The position numbers were made by a program, and so were the translations under genes. A stretch of DNA of 64,000 nucleotides from NCBI RefSeq assembly GCF_000744185.1, contig NZ_JQLL01000001.1, forward strand, positions 372,001 through 436,000. Reading direction: 5' to 3'. Shown in pieces: positions 7,815-18,009 of the stretch. A model generated the notes under the pieces. It had not been told where the DNA came from. It made no database searches and saw nothing but the letters and a program-made list of their open reading frames with translations. This DNA is from Carnobacterium funditum DSM 5970 (GTDB taxonomy: Bacteria > Bacillota > Bacilli > Lactobacillales > Carnobacteriaceae). Position 1 is the stretch's first letter. The number at the start of each line of letters is the position of its first letter.

Positions 7815-9728
7815 ATGAAAGAAATGAAAGTAATCAATTTAACGAAAACTTATGGAGAAAAAACTTTATTTGACGACATTAGCTTCTCAATTCAAACAGG
7901 AGAACGAGTTGGTTTAATTGGTGTAAATGGTACCGGTAAAAGCAACTTATTAAATGTTATCACAGGTAAAGATAGTGGTGAAAAAGGTGAAATTCAAACA
8001 CCTAAAGGCTATACGATGGGGTATTTATTGCAAGAACAAGAGTTTGACGAAGAACTGACTGTTTTTGACACCATCTTTGAAGGCGATACTCCTATTTTAA
8101 TTGCTTTAAGAAATTATGAGAAAGCACTTGAAAATTTAATTTTAGATCCAATGAATGAAAAGTATCAAAATGCTTACTCTAACGCAGAGCAAGGCATGAA
8201 TGACCACGATGCTTGGTTAGCTGAAACGAATGCAAAGACTATCTTAAGTAAGTTAGGCGTTATTGATTTAGAGCAATCCATTGCTACATTATCTGGAGGA
8301 CAAAGAAAACGAGTTGGACTAGCTCAAGTATTAATACAAGAGCCTGATTTACTAGTGTTAGATGAGCCAACAAACCACTTAGATTTTAAAACAATTACGT
8401 GGTTAGAAAATTATTTGAGTTCCTATCGAGGTGCATTATTATTAGTAACGCATGACCGTTATTTCTTAGACAGAATTGCAAATCGAATGATTGAATTGTC
8501 TCATGGGAAAGCGATTATGTACTCTGGTAACTATGAAAGTTACATTATAGCTAGAGCAGAACGTCAAGAAGCTTCCATTCGTGCAGATCATAAGAGAAAA
8601 CAACTTTATACAAAAGAATTGGCATGGATGCGAACTGGAGCAAAAGCTCGTTCAACCAAACAACAAGCTCGAATTAATCGCTTCTCTGATTTAGAAGAAA
8701 ATCTTCATCAATCAAATGTAGATGATTCAGTTGAAATGAATCTAGAAGGATCGCGCATTGGGAAACGTGTTTTTGATTTAAAAGATGCCTCATTAACTTT
8801 TGTGGGCCATCCTATCATCGAAAATTTTAATTTATTGATTCAAGCAAAAGACAGAATTGGTATTAGTGGTAAAAATGGTGCTGGAAAATCAACTCTATTA
8901 AATGTACTCGCTGGAAGAATAAAATTAGATTCAGGAGAACTTGTAGTTGGTGAAACAGTTAAAGTTGCTTACTACACACAAATGACTGAAGAAATGGATC
9001 CTAAAAAACGAGTCATTTCATTTTTACAAGAAGTAGGCGAAGAAGTAGAAACAACTAATGGAGAACGCATTAGTGTGACCAATTTATTAGAACAGTTTCT
9101 ATTTGAGAAATCGAGTCATGGTACGTTAATAGGAAAATTATCCGGTGGAGAAAAAAGAAGATTGTATTTATTGAAATTATTAATGCAAAAACCAAATGTC
9201 TTATTAATGGATGAACCAACGAATGACTTAGACATTGCAACGCTAACGGTCTTAGAAGATTATATTGAGACCTTTCCTGGTGCTGTTATTTCTGTATCGC
9301 ATGACCGTTACTTCCTTGATAAGACGACAGAAAAATTGTTAATCTTTGAAGGAGAAGGTAAAGTTATTCCTTACTTTGGAAATATTACGGATTATATAGC
9401 GGAAGAAGAAGATGAGAAGATAGAATACCAAGAAAAAAAATCTTCTGAAAAAACGATTAATAAAGATGGGGATTCTTCTTCAAAAACTATAGAAAAAGAA
9501 GATACAAAAGAAAAATTAACTTATTTAGAGCGCAAAGAATGGGATAACATGGAACAAGATTTACTTGGTTTAGACGCTGAAATTATGCGAATTCAAAAAG
9601 AAATGAGCGAAAATGGCAGTAACTCCGCTTTATTGCAAGAACTACAAGAAAAACTTTCCACCCTTGAAAAAACGGTCGAAGAGAAAATGACAAGATGGGA
9701 ATACCTAAGTCAGTTTGAAAACAACTAA
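7815..9728 (+). CDS. yfmR: ABC-F family ATPase, YfmR/Uup type
   Basis: A 637-residue soluble ABC-F protein with two ATPase domains and no membrane segment, a ribosome-associated factor. Domain 1 has [11 protein letters not shown] (Walker A), LSGGQRKR and [11 protein letters not shown]. Domain 2 has [19 protein letters not shown] and [11 protein letters not shown]. The linker between them (about 240-320) is the basic arm that reaches into the ribosome. An acidic spacer and a C-terminal coiled coil (about 570-637) place it in the YfmR/Uup branch, known in Bacillus to relieve ribosome stalls alongside EF-P. The ATG at 7815 is preferred because AGTGGAG lies 7 bases upstream; further-upstream codons lack a site. 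Confidence 0.9.
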   Translation: MKEMKVINLTKTYGEKTLFDDISFSIQTGERVGLIGVNGTGKSNLLNVITGKDSGEKGEIQTPKGYTMGYLLQEQEFDEELTVFDTIFEGDTPILIALRNYEKALENLILDPMNEKYQNAYSNAEQGMNDHDAWLAETNAKTILSKLGVIDLEQSIATLSGGQRKRVGLAQVLIQEPDLLVLDEPTNHLDFKTITWLENYLSSYRGALLLVTHDRYFLDRIANRMIELSHGKAIMYSGNYESYIIARAERQEASIRADHKRKQLYTKELAWMRTGAKARSTKQQARINRFSDLEENLHQSNVDDSVEMNLEGSRIGKRVFDLKDASLTFVGHPIIENFNLLIQAKDRIGISGKNGAGKSTLLNVLAGRIKLDSGELVVGETVKVAYYTQMTEEMDPKKRVISFLQEVGEEVETTNGERISVTNLLEQFLFEKSSHGTLIGKLSGGEKRRLYLLKLLMQKPNVLLMDEPTNDLDIATLTVLEDYIETFPGAVISVSHDRYFLDKTTEKLLIFEGEGKVIPYFGNITDYIAEEEDEKIEYQEKKSSEKTINKDGDSSSKTIEKEDTKEKLTYLERKEWDNMEQDLLGLDAEIMRIQKEMSENGSNSALLQELQEKLSTLEKTVEEKMTRWEYLSQFENN

Positions 9729-9748
9729 AGCATCCAGGAGGAATAATT

Positions 9749-10696
9749 TTGGAAACGGAATATTTAAATTTAGGAGAAAAAGTCATGTTAGAAGGCACAT
9801 TAAAACAGGATAGGACGGGAACAGGAACAAAAAGTCTATTCGGCCATCAGATGCGCTTTGATCTTCAAAAAGGTTTTCCTTTATTAACAACCAAACGCTT
9901 GCCTTTTGGGTTAATCAAGAGTGAGTTGTTGTGGTTTATTAAAGGAGATACGAATATAAAATATCTTTTGCAACACAATAATCATATCTGGGATGAATGG
10001 GCGTTTGAACGCTATGTAAATAGCGTCGATTACTCAGGACCAGATATGACTAATTTTGGAAAAAGAGCGATAGTAGATGCTGAATTCAAGCGTGTATACA
10101 CATCTGAAAAAGCTCTCTTTTGCCAACGGGTATTAGAAGATGATGAATTCGCTACGCAATATGGAGAATTAGGAAATGTGTATGGCTCGCAATGGCGACA
10201 CTGGAAAACATCACAAGGAGAAACAATAGATCAATTAAAAGATGTTATTGAGATGATTAAATCTAATCCTGATTCCAGAAGATTAATTGTTACCGCTTGG
10301 AATCCGGAAGATGTACCAACTGTGGCTCTTCCTCCTTGTCACACTTTATTTCAATTTTATGTTGCGGACGGGAAATTAAGTTGTCAATTGTATCAAAGAA
10401 GCGCAGATATATTTTTAGGCGTTCCTTTTAATATTGCAAGCTATGCTTTGTTGACTCATCTTATAGCACATGAAACAGGTTTAGAAGTAGGCGAATTTGT
10501 TCATACTTTAGGTGATGCACATTTGTATTCCAATCACTTAGATCAAATGGCTGAACAATTGACAAGAAAACCTAAAACATTTCCTGTTTTAGACTTAAAT
10601 ACTGAAAAAATGAGTATCTTTGATTTTGAAATGGGAGACATTCAAATAAAAGATTACGATCCACATCCGAGCATTAAAGCTCCGATTGCTGTTTAA
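9749..10696 (+). CDS. thyA: thymidylate synthase
   Basis: ThyA methylates dUMP to dTMP using methylene-tetrahydrofolate, producing dihydrofolate. The 315-residue protein contains the LTTKRLPF substrate loop, a [11 protein letters not shown] block, the catalytic cysteine in [11 protein letters not shown], and [19 protein letters not shown]. Its length and the insert around residues 90-140 match the longer Lactobacillales form. The start is a TTG preceded by AGGAGG. dfrA follows after 27 bp, so the enzyme that regenerates tetrahydrofolate is co-transcribed. Confidence 0.97.
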   Translation: METEYLNLGEKVMLEGTLKQDRTGTGTKSLFGHQMRFDLQKGFPLLTTKRLPFGLIKSELLWFIKGDTNIKYLLQHNNHIWDEWAFERYVNSVDYSGPDMTNFGKRAIVDAEFKRVYTSEKALFCQRVLEDDEFATQYGELGNVYGSQWRHWKTSQGETIDQLKDVIEMIKSNPDSRRLIVTAWNPEDVPTVALPPCHTLFQFYVADGKLSCQLYQRSADIFLGVPFNIASYALLTHLIAHETGLEVGEFVHTLGDAHLYSNHLDQMAEQLTRKPKTFPVLDLNTEKMSIFDFEMGDIQIKDYDPHPSIKAPIAV

Positions 10697-10723
10697 AAAT
10701 TACTAAAGAAATGGGTGATACAA

Positions 10724-11212
10724 ATGATTGCATTTTTATGGGCACAAGACGAAAATGGAATAATTGGAAACCACGGCACACTTCCTTGGACTTTACCTAA
10801 CGATTTAAACTATTTCAAAAAAATGACACAAGAAAATGCAGTCGTAATGGGTAGAAAAACATTTGAAGGAATGGGCAAACGACCATTACCCAATAGAGTA
10901 AATATCATTTTAACAACAGATCAAAATTATCAAGCTAGTGGTGTTGAAGTCATGCATAGCGTAAATGAAGTGATAGCTTTCGCTAGGCAATATGAAAAGG
11001 ACACTTTTATCACTGGTGGAACAGCTGTTTTTAAAACATTTATGCCATTTGCAGAGGTATTGTATAAAACAGTCATACACGCCGAATTTGAAGGAGATAC
11101 GACAATTCCAGATATTGATTGGAATAAGTGGAAACTCGTTCACACTGAAGCAGGTTTGGTGGATGAACGCAATAAGTATCCTCATGACTTTGAAACGTAT
11201 TACAAAAAGTGA
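10724..11212 (+). CDS. dfrA: dihydrofolate reductase
   Basis: DHFR reduces dihydrofolate with NADPH and is the trimethoprim target. The 162-residue protein has MIAFLWAQDENGIIG, the LPWTLPNDLNYFK substrate loop, VVMGRKTFEGMG for NADPH binding, and FITGGTAVF. The ATG at 10724 gives the canonical N-terminus. A GTG nine bases upstream would add three residues and is less likely. The Shine-Dalgarno (ATGGGTG) is modest, which suggests some translational dependence on thyA. The two genes form one unit ended by a terminator. Confidence 0.95.
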   Translation: MIAFLWAQDENGIIGNHGTLPWTLPNDLNYFKKMTQENAVVMGRKTFEGMGKRPLPNRVNIILTTDQNYQASGVEVMHSVNEVIAFARQYEKDTFITGGTAVFKTFMPFAEVLYKTVIHAEFEGDTTIPDIDWNKWKLVHTEAGLVDERNKYPHDFETYYKK

Positions 11213-11214
11213 AA

Positions 11215-11253
11215 TAAAAAATGCATCTCTCAAAAAATGAGGATGCATTTTTT
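11215..11253 (+). terminator. thyA-dfrA terminator
   Basis: A stem AAAAATGCATC...GATGCATTTTT with an inner TCTC/GAG extension; the T-run is in the 3' arm. Confidence 0.85.
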
Positions 11254-11256
11254 ATG

Positions 11257-11680
11257 TTTATTTTACATTTAATCAATCAAACATAAAATAGACAGCATAA
11301 AAAAACTTCAAGTGCAGGTCGCAGGTCCACTGCTAGAACCGTTAGATAAAAGAACAATCCTCCTCCAATAGTCAAAAAATAGTCAAAAAAAATACTCTGT
11401 GTTATCGCGTCAAAACTGCATTTAGAACTAAGCACTTTCTTGAGAAAACAGTATGAGGGTGTGTATTTTTTTCATTCATTTAATAAGCCTTCTTTTTTAT
11501 ACCCTTCTCTGCTTAAACCTTTCTAGATAAGTATACGAGGATTCAAGAATCTGTTATACTACTTTATATGTACTCTCTACAAGTAAATAAAACCACTGTC
11601 TGAAAAATGAGTAAAAATTAAGCTTACTTATATCAGGGTTATAAAAGAAATTTTATTTAGAAAGATGGGATAAAAAAGAA
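11257..11680. other. noncoding stretch before degV
   Basis: About 420 bases without a supported gene. It holds a short direct duplication of ATAGTCAAAAAA near 11367-11390 and the degV promoter region. No coding relic was recognised. Confidence 0.5.
11552..11560 (+). promoter_or_regulatory. probable degV promoter (extended -10)
   Basis: TGTTATACT is an extended -10 element. No convincing -35 is seen. It lies 121 bp upstream of degV. Confidence 0.45.
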
Positions 11681-12532
11681 ATGAATAAAATAGCTATAGT
11701 AACTGATTCATCTGCCCAATTAAGTTCAGATGAGATTAAAAGATTAGGTATTCATGTCTTACCCTTAACCATTTTAATCGACGACAAAACCTATATAGAT
11801 GGAGAAAATATTCAAAAGGTTGAATTCATGAACTTAATGGAGAAAACAACCAACTTACCAAAAACGAGTCAACCTCCTCTTGGCAAATTTTTAGAACTTT
11901 ATGATAAGCTTGGAGAAGACGGTGGTGAAGTGATTTCTATCCACATGACTGAATCTTTAAGTGGGACAGTTAATGCTGCTAGGCAAGCTGCTCAAATGAC
12001 AGAGACTAAAGTAACAGTCATTGATAGTAATTTTACTGATCGTGGACTTGCTTTTCAAGTTATTGAAGCTGCAAAGTTAGCAACTAATGGCGCCAATGAA
12101 GAGACCATTTTAAATAAAATCGAAGCAGTAAAGGCACGTACAAGTTTGTTTATTTGTGTTAGAACGTTAGATAATCTAGTTAAGGGTGGAAGAGTTAGCC
12201 GAGTAGTAGGTACAGTCTCTAATCTAATGAATATGAAGTTAATTTTTGAATTAGTAGACGGGAAATTGGAAAGTCGAGTAAAAGGTCGTGGCATGAAGCC
12301 AATAAATAAATGGAATCAAGCATTAAAAGAAACGTTAACGCAGACCAAAAATTTAGCTGAAGTTTCGTTTTCACATGCTGCTGATTTTGATTATGTAAAT
12401 GATTTGAAAGAAGATTTCCAACTTGTAATGCCAGATGTTCTAATGACAATGGATCATACGGGTCCAATCATTGCGACTCACACCGGAAAAGGCGCGTATG
12501 CCATCATTTATTATGAAAAACAGGGAATTTAG
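11681..12532 (+). CDS. DegV family fatty-acid-binding protein (FakB type)
   Basis: A 283-residue DegV-fold protein. Family members (FakB) present fatty acids to the FakA kinase for phospholipid synthesis from exogenous fatty acids. The signatures are IVTDSSAQLS at the N-terminus, LPLTILIDDKTYIDGE, TSQPPLGKF, ISIHMTESLSGTVNAA and the C-terminal HTGKGAYAIIYY. No fakA is in this window. The ribosome binding site before the ATG is GATGGGAT, which is weak. It starts a run of six same-strand genes ending with ctpA. Confidence 0.9.
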   Translation: MNKIAIVTDSSAQLSSDEIKRLGIHVLPLTILIDDKTYIDGENIQKVEFMNLMEKTTNLPKTSQPPLGKFLELYDKLGEDGGEVISIHMTESLSGTVNAARQAAQMTETKVTVIDSNFTDRGLAFQVIEAAKLATNGANEETILNKIEAVKARTSLFICVRTLDNLVKGGRVSRVVGTVSNLMNMKLIFELVDGKLESRVKGRGMKPINKWNQALKETLTQTKNLAEVSFSHAADFDYVNDLKEDFQLVMPDVLMTMDHTGPIIATHTGKGAYAIIYYEKQGI

Positions 12533-12562
12533 ATTTAGTGGTAAATGGAGGTGAATCATACG

Positions 12563-13396
12563 ATGAAAGTAGTACGTTCTTTCTTAATTACTTGCCTAAT
12601 CTTAGCAATAGGTACGTTTATCGTTTTTCAAGGATTAAATTTAGTTATGAATAAAGATAAAATACAAGAAAACAAGCAATCGGCCAATCCAAAACAAACT
12701 ATTCATTTTTTAGCAATAGGTGATTCATTGACCAAGGGTGTAGGGGATAGTACTCAAAATGGTGGCTATGTACCGTTAGTTGCAAATCAATTAAAAGAAA
12801 CTCGTGGAATAGACAACGTAACCACAAAGAACTATGGTATAACCGGTGAACGAAGTGATCAGATTTTAAAAAGGGTTCAACAACAAGAAGACCTTCAAGT
12901 AGATATAAAAAGAGCAGATATTATCGTTTTATCAGCGGGCGGCAATGACCTTGTCCAAACGTTTAAAAAAGAAAAACTTAAAATTAACCAAGAGAGTTTT
13001 CTTCAACCAGAAAAGAAATATAAAAATAATCTTTCTATGATCTTAAAAAAATTGAATAAACAAAATCCAAAGGCTCAAATTTATGTTTTCGGTCTGTATA
13101 ATCCATATGATTCTCTTTTCCCAGAAATGACTGAAATGAAAGATATTCTTCTTTCATGGAATACAGCTACTAAATTGATAGCTGAAGAGAATAAAGCTAC
13201 TTATTTTTCATTGAGCAGTTTATTTAATGGAGCAGAAAGACCAACCATTTCTAAGATAAATAAGTCATCTGAGAAAATAGATACCAGTTCTTTGTTATAC
13301 GAAGAAGATTTGTTTCATCCAAATGATAAAGGTTACCAGTTAATAGCCAATGAGTTATATCGTGCTATTATAGACCATAAAAAAATATCCGATTAA
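12563..13396 (+). CDS. ypmR: SGNH/GDSL hydrolase, YpmR type
   Basis: A 277-residue exported or membrane-anchored esterase/lipase-like hydrolase. One N-terminal membrane segment (about residues 5-27) is followed by the SGNH domain: GDSLTKGVGD with nucleophile S55, a glycine block in SAGGNDLV containing the Asn, and a C-terminal DLFHPNDKGY supplying the Asp-x-x-His pair. The ATG at 12563 is chosen since GGAGGTGA lies just upstream. An in-frame ATG at 12545 would include that site in the coding region. ypmS follows after 30 bp, the same order as in Bacillus. The substrate is unknown. Confidence 0.88.
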   Translation: MKVVRSFLITCLILAIGTFIVFQGLNLVMNKDKIQENKQSANPKQTIHFLAIGDSLTKGVGDSTQNGGYVPLVANQLKETRGIDNVTTKNYGITGERSDQILKRVQQQEDLQVDIKRADIIVLSAGGNDLVQTFKKEKLKINQESFLQPEKKYKNNLSMILKKLNKQNPKAQIYVFGLYNPYDSLFPEMTEMKDILLSWNTATKLIAEENKATYFSLSSLFNGAERPTISKINKSSEKIDTSSLLYEEDLFHPNDKGYQLIANELYRAIIDHKKISD

Positions 13397-13426
13397 TGAC
13401 TAAACTTTATTAGAGAGGAATTTAAT

Positions 13427-14029
13427 ATGGAAGAAAAGAGTGAAAAGAACAGACTTAATTATTGGAAATGGGCATTTTTATTGCTGTTATCAATTGTGTT
13501 AGGGAGCGTAATTTGGTTATCCTCTCAATTAACACCTTTTATCCAAGGTGAGCCTAATTTATCTTTAAATGAGTCTAAAAAAGAAGAAATGACTTTTCAA
13601 ATTCAAGCGCGTAAAAAAGATCTGAATCAATTAGTTACAAAATATATTGATGAAGAACTATCAAATAAGCAAGTTGACTTTAATTTTATTTTAGATGAAC
13701 AAGCTCAACTATCAGGAACCTTTCAATTATTTAGTCGTGATGTAGGATTTTCATTGTTTTTAGACCCGTTTGTAATGGAAAATGGAAACCTTCAATTTAA
13801 AGCAACTAGAATTTCAGTTGGAGCTTTAGATTTACCTATTTCCTTTGCGATGAATCTGATAAAGTCTCAGTTAAAAGTCCCAGAGTGGGTAGCTATTGAT
13901 ACAAAAAAAGAAATCATTGTGTTTAACTTAAATGAATTTTATTTAAAAAGTGGCATGCATTTTACTGCTGATAAAATAGATTTGGAAAAGGATGACATCC
14001 GTTTAAATGTTTTTTTACCCAATAATTAA
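13427..14029 (+). CDS. ypmS: YpmS family membrane-anchored protein (DUF2140)
   Basis: A 200-residue protein of the YpmS family. It has a short charged N-terminus, one membrane helix (about residues 14-34), and an extracellular beta-rich domain with the family's segments SGTFQLFSRDVGFSLFLDPF and ISVGALDLPISF. The function is unknown, but it is regularly encoded beside YpmR, which suggests a shared envelope role. GAGAGGAA precedes the ATG. A short noncoding gap separates it from yozE. Confidence 0.85.
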   Translation: MEEKSEKNRLNYWKWAFLLLLSIVLGSVIWLSSQLTPFIQGEPNLSLNESKKEEMTFQIQARKKDLNQLVTKYIDEELSNKQVDFNFILDEQAQLSGTFQLFSRDVGFSLFLDPFVMENGNLQFKATRISVGALDLPISFAMNLIKSQLKVPEWVAIDTKKEIIVFNLNEFYLKSGMHFTADKIDLEKDDIRLNVFLPNN

Positions 14030-14094
14030 AGCTACAAAAACAAATTTTCTGATTCCTCTAGAAAAAATATAGAAAAAAGGAGCACAACACATTT

Positions 14095-14316
14095 ATGCGA
14101 ACTTCATTTTATCACTATTTAATGACAGAAAGAGACCCACACAAAAAAGATACTATTACATTATTTGCTAATGAGGCCTATCTTGATGTTGGCTTTCCGA
14201 AACAGTCAGATGATTATCAAAAAATAAGCCATTATCTAGAATTAAATGGCGATTATTTACCAGAAATGTCTATCTTTGATGAAGCTTGGGAAAGATATTT
14301 AGAAAAAGATAAATAA
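14095..14316 (+). CDS. yozE: YozE family protein (UPF0346)
   Basis: A 73-residue helical protein of the YozE/SAM-like family, recognised by [33 protein letters not shown] and [19 protein letters not shown]. The fold is a small helical bundle of unknown function, highly conserved in Lactobacillales. AAAGGAG lies about 10 bases upstream. It sits 16 bp before deoD. Confidence 0.9.
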   Translation: MRTSFYHYLMTERDPHKKDTITLFANEAYLDVGFPKQSDDYQKISHYLELNGDYLPEMSIFDEAWERYLEKDK

Positions 14317-14332
14317 TGGGAGGAGTAAAAAA

Positions 14333-15049
14333 ATGAGCACACATATTAATGCAAAAGAAGGAGAAATAGCTGAAACGATTTTATTACCTGGGGATCCATT
14401 ACGTGCAAAATATATTGCTGAGACATTTTTAACAGATGTAGTGCAATACAATACTGTCCGTAATATGTTTGGTTATACAGGAATGTACAAAGGAACAAGG
14501 ATTTCTGTTCAAGGTACTGGGATGGGACTTCCATCAATGATGATTTATGCAGAAGAACTTATTACAAAATACAATGTTCAAAACTTAATGCGCGTCGGTA
14601 CTGGCGGCGGCATGAAAGATACCATTAAAGTTAGAGATGTTGTTTTAGCGCAAGGAGCGACAACGGATTCTAGTATCAACCGCCATACATTCCACAATCA
14701 GGTAGATTTTGCTCCACTGGCTAATTTTGAACTATTGAAAACAGCTTACGATATAGGGATGGAAAAAGGGTTGAATGTGAAAGTCGGGAACGTTTTATCA
14801 GCGGATCGTTTTTATAATGAAGAGTTAGATAAAAAGAAATTAGCTGATTATGGTGTTCTGGCTGTTGAGATGGAAGCAGCAGGATTATATACATTAGCAG
14901 CTAAATATGACCGTAAAGCATTAACAATACTGACAATAAGTGATCATTTATTAACAGGAGAAGAGACCACATCTGAGGAGCGAGAAACTACTTTTAACGA
15001 CATGATGATTCTTGCTTTAGAAACAGCTATTAAATTACCTCAAGCCTAA
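14333..15049 (+). CDS. deoD: purine nucleoside phosphorylase, DeoD type
   Basis: A 238-residue hexameric-type phosphorylase that cleaves purine (deoxy)nucleosides with phosphate in salvage. It shows [34 protein letters not shown] (phosphate loop), [26 protein letters not shown] and [15 protein letters not shown], which contacts the ribose. DHLLTGE near the C-terminus is the purine-contacting loop. GGGAGGAG precedes the ATG. It lies inside the degV-ctpA run, away from other deo genes. Confidence 0.95.
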   Translation: MSTHINAKEGEIAETILLPGDPLRAKYIAETFLTDVVQYNTVRNMFGYTGMYKGTRISVQGTGMGLPSMMIYAEELITKYNVQNLMRVGTGGGMKDTIKVRDVVLAQGATTDSSINRHTFHNQVDFAPLANFELLKTAYDIGMEKGLNVKVGNVLSADRFYNEELDKKKLADYGVLAVEMEAAGLYTLAAKYDRKALTILTISDHLLTGEETTSEERETTFNDMMILALETAIKLPQA

Positions 15050-15095
15050 TCATTAAACGAAAGAACACGTATACCTATTCGAAAGGAGTTGCCAT

Positions 15096-16547
15096 ATGCA
15101 AGATGAACCAGAAAAGAAAAAACAAAGTAAAGTTAAGATAAAAACTTATTTAATTTCTTTGTTTATCGTTGCTGCTGTTTCAATCGGTGGAACTTATATG
15201 CTGACAAACCAATCAAATCAAGACATTCCCGTTAAAAAACAAGACGATACTCAATCAGGGAAACTATCTAAAGTTGAAGCGGTGTATGATCAACTTTTAA
15301 GTCAATATTTTAAAGATGTTGATGGTGATATGCTTATCGAAGGTGCATTAACTGGAATGGTTGACGCAATTGGAGATCCCTACACACAATATCTCGATGT
15401 TTCAGAAGCAACGTCTTTAAATAATACTATTTCAGCTTCTTTTGAAGGTATCGGTGCTGAAGTAATGAAACAAGGTGATTCTATTATGATTGTTTCTCCT
15501 ATAGCCGGTTCTCCCGCAGAAAAAGCGGGATTAAAACCCAATGATATCCTATTAAAAGCTGACGATAAAGACTTAACAGGACTATCTTTAAACGAAGCGG
15601 TTTCATTTATCAGAGGTGAAAAAGGCTCTAAGGTTGTTTTGACGATTCGACGTGGAGAAACTCAGTTTGAAGTGTCTGTTACTCGAGATACAATTCCAGT
15701 AGAAACAGTCGTTTATAACTTAGATAAAGAGCATCCAACGATTGGCTATATTTCTATTAATAGTTTTTCAAATCCAACGTATGACGAATTAGTCACGGCT
15801 GTAAAAGAGTTGCGCACTCAAGGAGCTAAATCTTTTATTTTTGATGTTCGACAAAACCCTGGTGGTATATTAGATGGAGCTTTGAATATATCTAATATGT
15901 TTGTTGAAGAAGGTTCTATTATTATGCAAACACAAGAAAAAGACCAAGAACCCGTTAAATTAACAGCCGATAAGGAAACAATGGGTGAATTTAAGGTCAC
16001 AGAACCTTCTGTACTTTTAGTAGATGAAGGAAGTGCTAGTGCATCAGAAATCCTTGCCGGCGCATTGAAAGAGGCTGCTGATATCCCTATTATTGGAACT
16101 AAGACATTTGGAAAAGGAACGGTTCAAACCGTTGCTAGTTTTTCAGATAATAGCGAGTTGAAATTAACGATTGCCAAATGGTTAACACCATCGGGTAAAT
16201 GGATTAACGAAAAAGGAATAGAACCTACTATTCCAGTTGAATTACCGGACTATACAAAACTATTAATCATTGACAGCACAAAAGAATACCAATTAGGGGA
16301 CGTTTCAGACGAAGTTGAAAATCTTGAAAAAGTATTTGAAGCTTTAGATTATGAAACAGGTCCGGTTGATGGGTATCTCGATGAGCAAACGGTTTCAACA
16401 ATCAAAGAATTTCAAACAGAGCAAAAATTAGAAACAACTGGTGTAGTAACTGGAGATACAGCTGCAGCAATGATCGAAGATTTACGTACTTTAATAAAAG
16501 ATAATGACACACAATATGAAAAAGGATTAGACTATTTGAAAGAATAA
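15096..16547 (+). CDS. ctpA: S41 family C-terminal processing peptidase (CtpA)
   Basis: A 483-residue membrane-anchored serine protease. The N-terminal membrane segment spans about residues 16-36. A PDZ domain (about 100-180, SPIAGSPAEKAGLKPND) recognises substrate C-termini. The S41 catalytic domain has VDEGSASASEI containing the nucleophile and TFGKGTVQ containing the general-base lysine. A peptidoglycan-binding domain at about 395-470 (LDYETGPVDGYLDEQT) suggests action at the wall. AAAGGAG is upstream of the ATG. A strong terminator ends the degV-ctpA group. Confidence 0.93.
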   Translation: MQDEPEKKKQSKVKIKTYLISLFIVAAVSIGGTYMLTNQSNQDIPVKKQDDTQSGKLSKVEAVYDQLLSQYFKDVDGDMLIEGALTGMVDAIGDPYTQYLDVSEATSLNNTISASFEGIGAEVMKQGDSIMIVSPIAGSPAEKAGLKPNDILLKADDKDLTGLSLNEAVSFIRGEKGSKVVLTIRRGETQFEVSVTRDTIPVETVVYNLDKEHPTIGYISINSFSNPTYDELVTAVKELRTQGAKSFIFDVRQNPGGILDGALNISNMFVEEGSIIMQTQEKDQEPVKLTADKETMGEFKVTEPSVLLVDEGSASASEILAGALKEAADIPIIGTKTFGKGTVQTVASFSDNSELKLTIAKWLTPSGKWINEKGIEPTIPVELPDYTKLLIIDSTKEYQLGDVSDEVENLEKVFEALDYETGPVDGYLDEQTVSTIKEFQTEQKLETTGVVTGDTAAAMIEDLRTLIKDNDTQYEKGLDYLKE

Positions 16548-16562
16548 GCTACTTCCGTTAAT

Positions 16563-16610
16563 AAGATTAAAAAAGGGATTTAGATGATTATTTCCCCCTT
16601 TTTTAATCTT
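16563..16610 (+). terminator. ctpA terminator
   Basis: A 15-bp stem AAGATTAAAAAAGGG (16563-16577) / CCCTTTTTTAATCTT (16596-16610) with an 18-base loop. Confidence 0.8.
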
Positions 16611-16689
16611 ACTTTTATTGAAAATAAATAGTTATTTCCATCTTTTTCTTGTATGATAGAAACAAATAGACTAGTTTGGAGCGACAGTT

Positions 16690-17235
16690 ATGGAGAAAAA
16701 AACTTGGAAGAGCCATTTGTGGGATTGGTTTAAACCCTTTTTGTTTGCGGTGGTACTGACAATTTTCTTTCGGAATTTCATTTTTTTGCCAATGACTATT
16801 GAAGGTGCTTCAATGATACCAACATTTCAGCAAAATGATGAAATCATAGTAAGAACGATATACCACATCAATCGATTTGATTTGATTGTTTTTAAAGATG
16901 ATTCTAACCGAATACTAGTAAAAAGAGTTATTGGGTTACCTAATGAGACACTGCAGTATGAAGACGATCAATTGTATATAGACGATGTATTAATCAAGGA
17001 ACCATTCCTAAACAATTCATTAGTCGAGCGTGCTAGTGGGACGTGGACATCTAATTTTACGTTAGAAGAAATAACAGGTCAGATAACCATTCCTGAAGAT
17101 GAATATTTCGTTCTTGGAGATAACCGTAGATCTAGTAATGATAGTCGTTATTTTGGTTCTGTTTCTGCATCTGATATTATTGGTGAAACATCGATGATTT
17201 ATTATCCATTTAAACGTTTATCCTTTGTTCAATAA
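16690..17235 (+). CDS. lepB: signal peptidase I
   Basis: A 181-residue type I signal peptidase that removes signal peptides from exported proteins. One N-terminal membrane helix (about residues 12-33) precedes the catalytic domain. The nucleophile is S41 in GASMIPTF and the general base is K78 in LVKRVIGLP. Box E is LGDNRRSSNDSR. TTGGAGCGA precedes the ATG. A second signal peptidase gene follows after 24 bp; the pair appears to be a tandem duplication that has diverged. Confidence 0.95.
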   Translation: MEKKTWKSHLWDWFKPFLFAVVLTIFFRNFIFLPMTIEGASMIPTFQQNDEIIVRTIYHINRFDLIVFKDDSNRILVKRVIGLPNETLQYEDDQLYIDDVLIKEPFLNNSLVERASGTWTSNFTLEEITGQITIPEDEYFVLGDNRRSSNDSRYFGSVSASDIIGETSMIYYPFKRLSFVQ

Positions 17236-17259
17236 TTTAATAGAAAGTAGTGGTAATCA

Positions 17260-17934
17260 GTGAGTAAAACAACTTATTCAGATGGAAGAGATTCACAGAC
17301 AGAAAGTTTCGAACCAAGAAAAGCTCGATATACGAATGGTGGAGAATATTCAAAAAATAATAAGAAAAAGAGTTTTGCTTCTGAGGCAGGAAATACTTTA
17401 TTATATGTTATTATAGCCATCATTATTTTTTTTCTTATTCGTCAATTCTTGTTTGTACCCGTAAGTGTTGATGGCGATTCAATGTATCCCACACTTCACG
17501 ACAATGACCGTCTAATTTTAAATAAAGTCGAAAAGACAAATCGATTCGATATCATTGTTTTTCCAGCACCTGACAATCCTGATGAGCCAACTATTTCAGA
17601 TAAGCAATACATTAAGAGAGTTATTGGTGTGCCTGGTGATGAAATTATGGTGGTTGATGAAACATTATATGTAAATGGTGAAGTGGTTAAAGAACCTTAC
17701 CTAGAATCGGTTAAAACTAAATTGGTTCCAGGAGAAACGTTAACCGATGATTTTACTTTAGCATCCGTGACAGGCATAGAAAAAGTTCCAGATGATTCCT
17801 ATTTTGTAATGGGGGATAATAGGACTAATTCGTTAGATAGTCGAATATTTGGGTTTATCGATGAAACGACTGTTTCAGGAACAATAGATGTTCGTATTTG
17901 GCCTTTGAATAGTTTTGGTATGCTAAATAATTAA
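17260..17934 (+). CDS. lepB: signal peptidase I, second copy
   Basis: A 224-residue type I signal peptidase with a longer hydrophilic N-terminal extension (about 1-45) than its neighbour, then one membrane helix (about 47-68). S74 in DGDSMYPTL is the nucleophile and K119 in YIKRVIGVPGDE the base, with VMGDNRTNSLDSR as box E. The start is a GTG with only a weak upstream purine stretch, so the N-terminal boundary is less certain. Both copies keep all catalytic residues, so both are probably active, perhaps on different substrates. Confidence 0.93.
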   Translation: MSKTTYSDGRDSQTESFEPRKARYTNGGEYSKNNKKKSFASEAGNTLLYVIIAIIIFFLIRQFLFVPVSVDGDSMYPTLHDNDRLILNKVEKTNRFDIIVFPAPDNPDEPTISDKQYIKRVIGVPGDEIMVVDETLYVNGEVVKEPYLESVKTKLVPGETLTDDFTLASVTGIEKVPDDSYFVMGDNRTNSLDSRIFGFIDETTVSGTIDVRIWPLNSFGMLNN

Positions 17935-17947
17935 AAAAGAGACACCA

Positions 17948-17987
17948 CCAAAAAAAGGAAGAGGCCTTTTCGCCCCTTCCTTTTTTG
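17948..17987 (+). terminator. terminator after lepB pair
   Basis: A hairpin CCAAAAAAAGGAAG...CTTCCTTTTTTGG followed by little T-run; the T6 lies in the 3' arm. Confidence 0.65.
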
Positions 17988-18009
17988 GAATGGTGAAAGG
18001 AGAAAAGAT

